Source: Bacteroidota bacterium (GTDB lineage: Bacteria > Bacteroidota > Bacteroidia > Bacteroidales > UBA10428). Taken from it: a DNA stretch of 5,395 nucleotides. Shown here in pieces: positions 1 through 5,395 of the stretch (its first letter is position 1; the number at the start of each line of letters is the position of its first letter). Made by a program: the position numbers and the translations under genes. The stretch is taken from contig JAHEEB010000302.1 of the NCBI GenBank assembly GCA_024640925.1, positions 559 to 5,953 of the forward strand, in the 5' to 3' direction. The notes under the pieces were generated by a model. The model did not search any database. It was given only the letters and a program-made list of their open reading frames with translations, and was not told where the DNA came from.

Positions 1-85
1 GTCTCGTCCAACAAAAGTAACCCGATATTTTTTTCAACAACCCTGGCAAATCTAAAGACGCAGCCAGGTTGAGATCCGCACCATC
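1..85 (-). other. Short open reading stretch running off the left edge
   Basis: Reading the minus strand leftwards from 85, 28 codons stay open to the window edge, directly after an in-frame TAA. The product would begin DGADLNLAASLDLPGLL and end with an aromatic/Cys stretch (GYFCWTR). There is no start codon at its beginning, so it cannot be called a gene. It may be the edge of a gene lying to the left, a decayed element, or a chance reading through the inverted repeat at 38-71. No family is recognised. Confidence 0.15.
38..71. repeat. Imperfect inverted repeat (hairpin)
   Basis: The arm CAACCCTGGC (38-47) is complementary to GCCAGGTTG (63-71) apart from one unpaired base, with a 15-base loop between. 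No T-tract follows on either strand, so it is not a convincing rho-independent terminator. It could be a stem of a dispersed intergenic repeat or the trace of a small mobile element. Confidence 0.45.
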
Positions 86-86
86 T

Positions 87-187
87 TAGTGTATCTTAGA
101 GTCTTTGTCTTAGTGGCTAAGGAAAGCCACAAAGGCAACAATATTTTTGTCGATTATTTGGTGTTTTTGTGTTTTTGTGGCAAATAA
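87..187. repeat. GT-rich intergenic repeat-like tract with inverted repeats
   Basis: This non-coding stretch is built from recurring words: CTTAG at three places, GTGTTTTT twice in tandem, and TTTGTGGC. GTGGCT (113-118) pairs with AGCCAC (125-130) around a 6-base loop. GCCACAAA (126-133) also pairs perfectly with TTTGTGGC (174-181), so two alternative folds share one arm. From general experience, similar 'CTTAGTG...TTTGTGGC' strings occur between genes in many Bacteroidota genomes. I infer a dispersed intergenic repeat, which cannot be confirmed from one copy. Confidence 0.4.
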
Positions 188-213
188 AAGCAACAACATT
201 TTGTAATATTTGC

Positions 214-238
214 GCATTTTGAAACGAGGGAAAAATGC
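214..238 (-). repeat. Inverted repeat at the end of the membrane protein gene
   Basis: GCATTTT (214-220) and AAAATGC (232-238) are perfect 7-base complements around an 11-base loop, overlapping the stop codon of the minus-strand gene at 238-240. The position suits a transcription end point for that gene. However, the stem is AT-rich and the bases after it on the minus strand (CGCAAATATT) are not a T-tract, so a terminator role is only a possibility. Confidence 0.25.
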
Positions 239-642
239 TATCTGGCGAAAATCCAATCGTGGTTTTTATACATTCCAGTCAATAATAACAATCCAAAACT
301 TAAGCCATAATATATAATTATAACTATAACAGGATGTACCTGAGCTTTACCCTGGTTTTTTGATTCATACTTTTCAATTATTTTCTTATATCTGCCTTTA
401 TAATTGTAATATATAAAAAGGAGAATAACTAAAATAAGTCCAAATGGGTACTTGTATTCTTTTTTAAAATCTATTCCATTATCATACCCAATTGCTTCCA
501 ATAAACCAACAATGGTAAAAAAATTCAACGATAAACATATTGTCACATAAATTAATCCGCCCAAAACCGGACTATCATCAAAATTCCTTGAGCGTTTTGC
601 CAACAAATATGTTTTGTAAAATAAAAAATTATAAATTCTCAT
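238..642 (-). CDS. Small integral membrane protein, putative immunity protein
   Basis: This is a 134-residue protein of unrecognised named family. Counted from the ATG at 642, it has a basic, aromatic N-terminus (MRIYNFLFYKTYLLAKRS). Three hydrophobic segments suited to membrane helices follow at about residues 27-49, 67-81 and 104-123, separated by charged loops rich in Lys and Glu. No signal peptide or catalytic motif is seen. The start is uncertain: the frame also opens at a TTG (669) nine codons earlier, and I prefer the ATG because proteins of this look commonly start at this motif. The reading frame lies 39 bases downstream of the stop of a toxin-like C-terminal fragment (682-906) on the same strand. 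By analogy with polymorphic toxin loci, where the immunity gene immediately follows the toxin, I infer a membrane immunity protein guarding against a membrane-acting toxin tip. The gene order is visible; the function is not proven. It could instead be an unrelated small membrane protein. Confidence 0.7.
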   Translation of the reverse strand: MRIYNFLFYKTYLLAKRSRNFDDSPVLGGLIYVTICLSLNFFTIVGLLEAIGYDNGIDFKKEYKYPFGLILVILLFIYYNYKGRYKKIIEKYESKNQGKAQVHPVIVIIIYYGLSFGLLLLTGMYKNHDWIFAR

Positions 643-681
643 CAATCCTTCATTTCTTTTTCTACCCAATTATAAAATTGA

Positions 682-906
682 TCACCCCCAGATAAAATCA
701 GCTACACCAATTCCAATGGCCAATCCCCAACCAACAACTGGAATAAAGGCAACTCCGGTAGCAACTCCTAAAACAGCTGCTCTGGCAGTTGCACTGTAAT
801 ACTCACCTTCATTAACTGCATCGTTATAAATTTGATAGCCTGTGGCAGCATAACCTCCAACAACAAGAAACTTGCCTCCAAGTCTCGCATAGTTAAGAAC
901 CTTGCA
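682..906 (-). pseudogene. Truncated C-terminus of a polymorphic-toxin-like protein
   Basis: On the minus strand 74 codons are open from 906 to a TGA at 682-684. An in-frame TGA at 907-909 precedes them and no ATG, GTG or TTG suitable as a start lies near the beginning, so this is a fragment. The residues are protein-like: a Gly/Ala-rich hydrophobic stretch (about 9-24), a polar patch (YNDAVNEGEYYSATAR, about 27-42), then a second hydrophobic Gly-rich stretch (about 43-70) containing GVAFIPVVGWG and ending ADFIWG. From general knowledge, this layout ('...GxGIADxIWG' at the end) is typical of the last residues of Rhs or other polymorphic toxins in Bacteroidota, in which Gly-zipper-like helices may insert into membranes. 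The following gene encodes a membrane protein, which suits a toxin/immunity pair. The N-terminal delivery part is absent from the window and the sequence above 906 is full of stops, so a frameshift does not rescue it. Toxin identity is inference. Confidence 0.55.
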
Positions 907-980
907 TCATTATTAAATTATTAAAGGTTCTCAAATCTAATAAAATGTGAATAAAGCGACAAGAAAATGTTTACTTGGAG
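876..980. repeat. Nested inverted repeats at the break of the toxin fragment
   Basis: An inner pair, AGAACCTT (896-903) and AAGGTTCT (924-931), is perfectly complementary around an AT-rich 20-base loop. An outer pair, CTCCAAGT (876-883) and ACTTGGAG (973-980), encloses it. The toxin-like reading frame loses coding character at 906, within this structure. The inner stem could be a hairpin at an mRNA end or a scar of a deletion or insertion. The outer pair may be chance at this length. Confidence 0.3.
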
Positions 981-1002
981 TTACTGATTACTGCAATTTG
1001 GT

Positions 1003-1014
1003 GTTATATATAAC
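1003..1014. repeat. 12-base perfect palindrome upstream of the esterase gene
   Basis: GTTATATATAAC is its own reverse complement and lies about 7 bases upstream of the proposed promoter of the esterase gene. It could bind a dimeric regulator, but AT-rich palindromes of this size arise easily by chance in such DNA. Confidence 0.2.
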
Positions 1015-1020
1015 TTAGGT

Positions 1021-1051
1021 TTAGTGTTTTTTATTGACTTAAATATTTTTG
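1021..1051 (+). promoter_or_regulatory. Candidate Bacteroidota sigma-ABfr promoter
   Basis: TATTTTTG at 1044-1051 matches the TAnnTTTG -7 element of Bacteroidota housekeeping promoters. A weak TTAGTG (1021-1026) lies 17 bases upstream where the -33 TTG-type element is expected. Initiation a few bases after 1051 would give a leader of roughly 40 bases before the ATG at 1100. The -7 match is good and the -33 match is poor. Confidence 0.4.
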
Positions 1052-1099
1052 AAAACATTAAAAAAGATTTATCTTTCAATCTTTACTAAATAGATATCT

Positions 1100-2650
1100 A
1101 TGAAAAAGATTTTTACTGCGATATCCATACTCTTTACAATATCTTTCAGTTCTGTTTTTGCACAAAACACGAATGAGATTGAAAAGCTCAGTGAAAATCA
1201 GAAAATATCTTCGGGACTGAGTGTACGGGAAATAACCAGCACAGAAATTTTACCACATAAATTATTTGTTATTGGTAATTCTACAGCATCGGTTTATGGA
1301 GAAAGTTTATATCCACGTACCGGATGGGGTCAGATATTACAAGCTTTTTTTAATTCCGATAGCATTCTTGTTGTTGATAAAGCCATAAGCGGGCGAAGTT
1401 CAAAAAGTTTTTATACAGATGTTGCCGGCTGGCCAGTTGTGCTCAACGAAATTGGGGAAGGTGATTTTCTTTTCATCGAATTTGGTCATAACGACGAGAA
1501 AAGTGATGATACTACCAGATATACCGATCCTTACACAACTTTTCAGCAGTACCTATCTTTCTATATCGATAGCGCCAGGGCCAGGGGAGCTCTCCCGGTT
1601 CTTCTTACACCTATACACCGGAATGGCTGGTCTGGTGACCAGATAGTTGACTCTCATGGCGAATATTCTCCGGCTATGCGTGCATTGGCTACTGAAAAAA
1701 ATGTTCCTTTAATTGATTTAACTCTTAAAACCGAACAATTGTTTGAAAGCTTGGGAGAGGAATATGTTACCTACCAGATATTTATGAATCTTACTGAAGG
1801 TGCATATCCAAATTATCCTTCTGGAAATTCCGACAACACTCACACACAGGAAAATGGAGCCCTTGAAATATGTAAATTAATTATAGAAGGACTAAATGAA
1901 ATCAATACAAATGATACCTTAAATGTGTTAAAAAATTCCGAAGTGGACGTAAGTCGTGTAGACGCTGTTGTGGAACCCGAATTGGCTGGTACAATCTATG
2001 GTAAAGGTATTGTATCTGTTGGATCTACGATTACTCTCACTCCAACAGCCAAAACTGGTTATTTATTCTTAAACTGGACTGAAAATGATACGCTGATTTC
2101 AAGAAAAAGCAGTCTTTCCTTTTTAATGGGCAATGAACAGAGAACTTTTACAGCACATTTCATTAAAACATATAATGTAGTAGTTAAGCAAACCCCCTAT
2201 TTCAGTGCAGAAGTTTTTGGCGCTGGATATTACGGTAAAGATTCGGTCGTTACCATCATGGTTTCCCCAAAAAAGGGGTACAAGTTTATACATTGGACTT
2301 TAAATGATACGGTTGTTTCTTCCGATACTGCCTATAGTTTTATTATGGGAGAATCAAATTTAACTTTTACAGCAACTTTCGAAAAGGTATCTTCTACTTT
2401 ACAGGGTGAACAAGATTATGGTATAGAACTCTTTCCAAATCCATTTTCAAACCAGTTAACTATCCAATCGGAAAGGAAAATTTTAAAGGTTGAAGTGATT
2501 AATTTGACAGGTAAAGTCATTTATTCTGAGAATTACAATGCCCCAGAGGTTACGTTAGATTTATCGATGGTAACAATTACGCCACAAATTTGTATTGCAC
2601 GAATAACTACCGATGAGAGGACTTTTGTTTCAAAGATTCAAAAAAAATAA
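1100..2650 (+). CDS. T9SS-secreted SGNH/GDSL esterase, rhamnogalacturonan acetylesterase type
   Basis: This 516-residue exported protein starts with a signal peptide (residues 1-21, basic MKK, hydrophobic core, cleavage near FA|Q). Residues about 53-268 form an SGNH hydrolase: block I is IGNSTAS with Ser61 as nucleophile, block II ISGRSS around Gly98, block III GHND at 129-132, and block V DNTH with Asp245 and His248. These motifs and the TPIHR segment (170-174) resemble the CE12/RhgT rhamnogalacturonan acetylesterases, which remove acetyl groups from pectic rhamnogalacturonan. Block I has GNS where GDS is usual. Two tandem InlB-like repeats follow (about 288-354 and 357-428), each with a GYxFxxW core and a TAxF end. 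A type A sorting domain (about 439-516, FPNPF motif near 445-449) directs T9SS export and probable surface attachment. The usual Gly-Val-Tyr near its end is replaced by QIC (496-498), so the domain is divergent. It is likely the first gene of a transcript with the DUF3795 gene. The esterase fold is secure; substrate is inferred. Confidence 0.9.
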   Translation: MKKIFTAISILFTISFSSVFAQNTNEIEKLSENQKISSGLSVREITSTEILPHKLFVIGNSTASVYGESLYPRTGWGQILQAFFNSDSILVVDKAISGRSSKSFYTDVAGWPVVLNEIGEGDFLFIEFGHNDEKSDDTTRYTDPYTTFQQYLSFYIDSARARGALPVLLTPIHRNGWSGDQIVDSHGEYSPAMRALATEKNVPLIDLTLKTEQLFESLGEEYVTYQIFMNLTEGAYPNYPSGNSDNTHTQENGALEICKLIIEGLNEINTNDTLNVLKNSEVDVSRVDAVVEPELAGTIYGKGIVSVGSTITLTPTAKTGYLFLNWTENDTLISRKSSLSFLMGNEQRTFTAHFIKTYNVVVKQTPYFSAEVFGAGYYGKDSVVTIMVSPKKGYKFIHWTLNDTVVSSDTAYSFIMGESNLTFTATFEKVSSTLQGEQDYGIELFPNPFSNQLTIQSERKILKVEVINLTGKVIYSENYNAPEVTLDLSMVTITPQICIARITTDERTFVSKIQKK

Positions 2651-2653
2651 AAA

Positions 2654-2992
2654 ATGGAAAAAATTATTGCCTGTTGTGGCTTAAACTGCGCTACTTGCGA
2701 TGCAAGAAAAGCCACCATAACCAATGATAATAAACTTCGTTCCGAAACAGCGACAAAATGGAGAATACAATACAATGCGCCTCAAATTTCCGATGAAATG
2801 ATTAATTGTACCGGGTGCCGAGAAGCTGGAGCCAAGTTTGGGCATTGTGAAGTATGCGAAATAAGGAATTGCACAATATCGAAAGGCTTTCAAACCTGTG
2901 CTGATTGCGATAAACTGGAAAGTTGCACTATTTTAAAAAGTGTTACTCAGTTTGTTCCTGATGCCTTTGATAATCTTAGAAGCCTGAATTAA
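2654..2992 (+). CDS. DUF3795-type cysteine-rich small protein
   Basis: This 112-residue protein has no signal peptide or membrane segment and is probably cytoplasmic. It carries 12 cysteines: an opening CCGLNCATCDA (Cys 7, 8, 12, 15), a CTGC pair (52, 55), CEVC (65, 68), Cys73, CADC (82, 85) and Cys91. The N-terminal CGLxCxxC pattern and length fit the DUF3795 family (PF12675), whose biochemical role is unknown. The paired cysteines suggest zinc or iron-sulfur binding, which is inference. The ATG lies 3 bases after the stop of the esterase gene, so the two are probably co-transcribed. A functional link is doubtful because one protein is exported and the other is not. No Shine-Dalgarno sequence is seen in the A-rich junction. 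Confidence 0.88.
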   Translation: MEKIIACCGLNCATCDARKATITNDNKLRSETATKWRIQYNAPQISDEMINCTGCREAGAKFGHCEVCEIRNCTISKGFQTCADCDKLESCTILKSVTQFVPDAFDNLRSLN

Positions 2993-3083
2993 TTACATTG
3001 CCTGTATTTATTGGAAAGTTAACATGAGACGCAACCAATTTTAAACATGGCACATCTATCTTGTAACAAAAATTCAAAATGCT

Positions 3084-3767
3084 ATGAGAGTTATAATCTT
3101 TTTAAATGTTTTGGTTGGATTCTTCCTTATCTCATGTGAGAAAGAACCGGGTATTTCTGAACTAAAGTATGGAAGTCTTATTGATACAACGGTAATTTCA
3201 TCAGATACCTTCAATTATAGTTTTGGATACTTTGGAGATGAGGAAGGTCTTTCAATTATTTCCTATCCCAAAAATTCGAAATCATGTGAAATCCTGAACA
3301 AAAATTGGGAAGAAAGAATTTTATGCTATATACCGCTGGATAATTTTGTAGGGACCGATTCCATAATAATTGTAACAATGAGAGGTTCTGATGGAGCTAG
3401 TTCATCAACAGAAATTGACACAATATTGATAGTGATAAAAGTCCTTGAAAATGATTTTCAAAAAAAACTTATTGGTAAATGGAACTGGACAGGCAGTTGC
3501 GGTGGATTCACCGGTGAGTGCTGGTATCCTGATGAAGATAATTCCAAGCAAATTGAGTTTGACAATTCAATGAGATTCATTGAAATAGTTAATAATTCTG
3601 TACTAAGAGATTGTCAATATGAACTTCTGGATAGCTTTATGAATGGACAAAGCCTAGTTTATAAAATCAGATTTATTAATTATTATGATACCTATTTATG
3701 GTTTTCTGAATGCAAATTAAATATTCAGGGAGGCGACTTTGTAGAAGAATATAATAGAATAAATTAA
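3084..3767 (+). CDS. Two-domain lipoprotein: Ig/cadherin-like plus lipocalin-like
   Basis: This 227-residue protein begins with a lipoprotein signal peptide and the lipobox LISC, with Cys18 as the lipidated residue. The acidic/basic residues after it (EKEPG) loosely recall the Bacteroidota surface-export signal, so it may face outward. Residues about 25-122 have the alternating pattern of a bacterial Ig or cadherin-like beta-sandwich, including YIPLDNFVGTDSIIIVT, close to the 'Y.P..NF.GTDS' motif of such domains. Residues about 127-227 resemble the lipocalin-like domain of Bacteroidota lipoproteins: LIGKWNW at 129-135, a CGGFTG turn at 139-144, and an ending EEYNRIN like the usual 'Y.RI' close. 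Four cysteines occur in this second half. A gap of 91 bases separates it from the DUF3795 gene, with no clear promoter or terminator. Ligand and role are unknown. An upstream out-of-frame ATG at 3079 ends after one further codon and is not the start. Confidence 0.82.
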   Translation: MRVIIFLNVLVGFFLISCEKEPGISELKYGSLIDTTVISSDTFNYSFGYFGDEEGLSIISYPKNSKSCEILNKNWEERILCYIPLDNFVGTDSIIIVTMRGSDGASSSTEIDTILIVIKVLENDFQKKLIGKWNWTGSCGGFTGECWYPDEDNSKQIEFDNSMRFIEIVNNSVLRDCQYELLDSFMNGQSLVYKIRFINYYDTYLWFSECKLNIQGGDFVEEYNRIN

Positions 3768-3921
3768 CCGGAAATATTTAAAAATTCCAGTCAGTCCACA
3801 AAAATAAACTAGAACATTTTTGTTTGTTCCTATGGTATATAAGCGGTTGAAAACTATGTAAGTGGAAGTATTGGAGAGCACCAACAGAAATTGTATATTG
3901 GATTTCTACAATAATCGTGAA

Positions 3922-5223
3922 ATGAAACATATACCTCTCATAATTATTTTCGAAATCTTCTTTTTCGTTGGTACAACCTTTTCACAAAGTAGTTCTTTAA
4001 AATTAGGCTATGGTTTTTCACCCCAGGGACAACCAAACGATTATTCTCAGATGGGAGCTTTTCTGGAAGAAGTAGCTAACACGTGTAATGGAGGAGTCAT
4101 ACTTGCCAATGGCAGTTGGCGCGATTCATTTGCTTCTAGTGGCAATATTCCCGCATTTCAAAATGATATTTGTAAACTTCAGCCCTTACCTTATGCTTAT
4201 ACAGATATGGTAGTATTTAGCTGGGGAACGCCAACAAAACCTTACACATTATTTTTAGATGTTCCCGGTGACACAGCGAGAAAATGGACGAATTCCACAG
4301 CAAAAAACTTATTTTTGAAAATGCTTCTAAATGTTGCGGATTCATTACAGCCAACCTATTTCTTTATTGGCAACGAAATTAGCATGTATTGGGAAGATGA
4401 CTCTGTGGATTTTATGGGGTGGGTAGCTTTTTATCACCAGGCATACGATTCCATCAAACTGCATTCGCCCTCATCTAAAGTTGGAACAGTTTTCAATTAT
4501 GAACATCTTTCAGGAAATGGCAGTCTAATAGGCTGGACTAAATCATATTGGAATTCACTGGATGCTTTTGATACCAGTAAAATAGATATCCTGGGATTAA
4601 CTGTATATCCTTTTTTTAATTATTCAACGGCAAATGCTGTACCAACAGATTATTTAACTCCCATTTTTTCAAAAATGGAAAACAAGCCTATTGCCATTAC
4701 AGAAACAGGTTGGCAAGCAGACTCAATACTTGCTAACTGGTTTTGTTCTCCCGGGATGCAAGTGGATTATATAAATAAACTTTTTACCATAATTAAAGGA
4801 CAAAATGTAGAAGTAATAAACTGGTTGTTTTTAAACTACCTGATGGACCAAAGTACTTCTGAAAATCAATTGGCATGCAGTATTGCGTTAAGAGACCCGA
4901 ACGGCAACGATTTGCCTGCTTTATCGGTATGGTTATCACATTGCAGTAATAGTACTGTGTCTATGAACAGTGGAACAAATAATGGAACAATAATTTTTCC
5001 GAATCCTTTTTTTATCCAAACAACCTTACAGACAGAGATATTTCTTAGAAATGCCAATATTATACTATACAACTCATTTGGACAGAAAGTAAAACAAATA
5101 TATAATATTTCAGGTCAGTCAATTACTTTAAGCCGCGACAATTTACACAGCGGAGTATATTTCCTTCGCTTGATGCAAGACAACCAGGTAATCTCAACAA
5201 ACAGACTGATAATCATTGATTAA
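3922..5223 (+). CDS. T9SS-secreted TIM-barrel glycoside-hydrolase-like protein
   Basis: This is a 433-residue exported protein. I place the start at the ATG at 3922, because translation then begins with a signal peptide (residues 1-22, cleavage near FS|Q). The GTG at 3862 would put 20 polar residues before it. The mature part (about 26-340) reads as a (beta/alpha)8 barrel of glycoside hydrolase clan A. FFIGNE at 147-152 offers Glu152 as acid/base at the end of strand 4. DILGLTVYPFF (222-232) is a strand 6 motif. AITETGW (258-264) offers Glu261 as nucleophile at strand 7. These three motifs resemble those of GH53 endo-beta-1,4-galactanases ('GNE', 'GlSyYPfw', 'vvEt') more than other families, but overall identity is not evident to me, so no family is claimed. 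The C-terminus (about 356-433; FPNPF at 359-363, SGVYFLRL at 410-417) is a canonical type A T9SS sorting domain. The nearby pectin-type esterase hints at plant or algal polysaccharide as substrate; this is inference. Confidence 0.8.
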   Translation: MKHIPLIIIFEIFFFVGTTFSQSSSLKLGYGFSPQGQPNDYSQMGAFLEEVANTCNGGVILANGSWRDSFASSGNIPAFQNDICKLQPLPYAYTDMVVFSWGTPTKPYTLFLDVPGDTARKWTNSTAKNLFLKMLLNVADSLQPTYFFIGNEISMYWEDDSVDFMGWVAFYHQAYDSIKLHSPSSKVGTVFNYEHLSGNGSLIGWTKSYWNSLDAFDTSKIDILGLTVYPFFNYSTANAVPTDYLTPIFSKMENKPIAITETGWQADSILANWFCSPGMQVDYINKLFTIIKGQNVEVINWLFLNYLMDQSTSENQLACSIALRDPNGNDLPALSVWLSHCSNSTVSMNSGTNNGTIIFPNPFFIQTTLQTEIFLRNANIILYNSFGQKVKQIYNISGQSITLSRDNLHSGVYFLRLMQDNQVISTNRLIIID

Positions 5224-5395
5224 TTGCGAAATAGGTTAGTAGCTTTGTTAGCTACAATATCGTTTAGCCCAATATCTGTGACCTCGGCCCTCCCAGCATT
5301 TGCAATTTCTCTTAATCTCAAGTACAGTCCATATGCCATCTCTTTTTTCAGCGATCATGATTATTTTTACTGCACTCATGGAGTCGTCATTCAAT
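5220..5395 (-). other. Unassigned right edge with overlapping open frames
   Basis: After the glycosidase stop no confident gene is seen. On the minus strand one frame gives 39 residues from an ATG at 5339 to a TAA at 5220-5222 (MAYGLYLRLREIANAGRAEV...), overlapping the glycosidase stop codon. A second minus frame is open from the window edge to a TAA at 5248-5250, with an ATG at 5379 (MSAVKIIMIAEKRDGIWTVLE...). The plus strand is also open here. Such mutually open frames usually mean chance or a decayed gene. If real, it would be the end of a convergent gene, possibly frameshifted between the two minus frames. Confidence 0.2.
5239..5255 (+). repeat. Small hairpin after the glycosidase-like gene
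   Basis: GTAGCT (5239-5244) pairs with AGCTAC (5250-5255) around a TTGTT loop, 15 bases after the stop codon. No T-tract follows, so a terminator function is weakly supported. Confidence 0.25.

Noticed and set aside
1..71. Integron attC-like site (GTCCAAC at 6-12 plus the hairpin at 38-71)
   Set aside because: GTCCAAC fits the RYYYAAC core, but no matching GTTRRRY core lies at a proper distance; GTTGAGA at 69-75 fails at the last base.
1419..1646. 75-codon open frame on the plus strand
   Set aside because: It lies wholly inside the SGNH catalytic domain in another frame, and the esterase frame carries the conserved motifs there.
2681..2893. 70-codon open frame on the minus strand
   Set aside because: It is antisense to the DUF3795 gene, whose cysteine pattern is clearly the real coding signal.
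3862..3921. GTG start adding 20 residues to the glycosidase-like protein
   Set aside because: The extra residues are polar and would bury the signal peptide that begins at the ATG at 3922.
3768..3921. Promoter for the glycosidase-like gene near TTTTTGTTTG (about 3817-3826)
   Set aside because: No TAnnTTTG element with a correctly spaced -33 motif could be fitted; the match is no better than expected in AT-rich DNA.
4866..5072. 68-codon open frame on the minus strand
   Set aside because: It is antisense to the glycosidase-like protein and its sorting domain, and shows no protein family features.
1..5395. CRISPR array, tRNA/rRNA genes, intact insertion sequence
   Set aside because: No regularly spaced direct repeats, no cloverleaf- or rRNA-like sequence, and no transposase reading frame were found on either strand.

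Overview
The window looks like chromosomal DNA from a member of the Bacteroidota, probably an environmental or marine-type Bacteroidia/Flavobacteriia-like organism. The base composition is AT-rich. Gene starts lack clear Shine-Dalgarno sequences. One promoter-like site fits the Bacteroidota TAnnTTTG -7 element. Two secreted enzymes end in type A sorting domains of the type IX secretion system (T9SS), which is restricted to this phylum and close relatives. No tRNA, rRNA, CRISPR array or intact mobile element was seen.

Left part (1-1000, minus strand plus non-coding DNA): positions 1-237 are largely non-coding, with imperfect inverted repeats and GT-rich repetitive sequence. An integral membrane protein with three predicted helices (238-642) follows directly downstream of a 74-codon fragment with no start codon (682-906). 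The fragment reads as a glycine-rich hydrophobic protein C-terminus. I interpret the pair as the remnant of a polymorphic (Rhs/contact-dependent type) toxin tip followed by its putative membrane immunity protein. A nested inverted repeat lies just beyond the point where the toxin reading frame breaks.

Right part (1000-5223, plus strand): four genes point the same way. They are a T9SS-secreted SGNH/GDSL esterase of the rhamnogalacturonan acetylesterase type with two InlB-like repeats (1100-2650), a 12-cysteine DUF3795 protein starting 3 bases after it (2654-2992), a two-domain lipoprotein (3084-3767), and a T9SS-secreted TIM-barrel glycosidase-like protein (3922-5223). The last 170 bases carry no gene that can be assigned with confidence.

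The esterase and the glycosidase-like protein could act together outside the cell on pectin-type polysaccharide (deacetylation plus backbone or side-chain cleavage). This rests only on family resemblance, a shared export route and proximity. No SusC/SusD pair or regulator of a polysaccharide utilisation locus is in view. The two least explained items are the orphan toxin-tip/immunity remnant and the glycosidase-like protein, whose family I cannot name.
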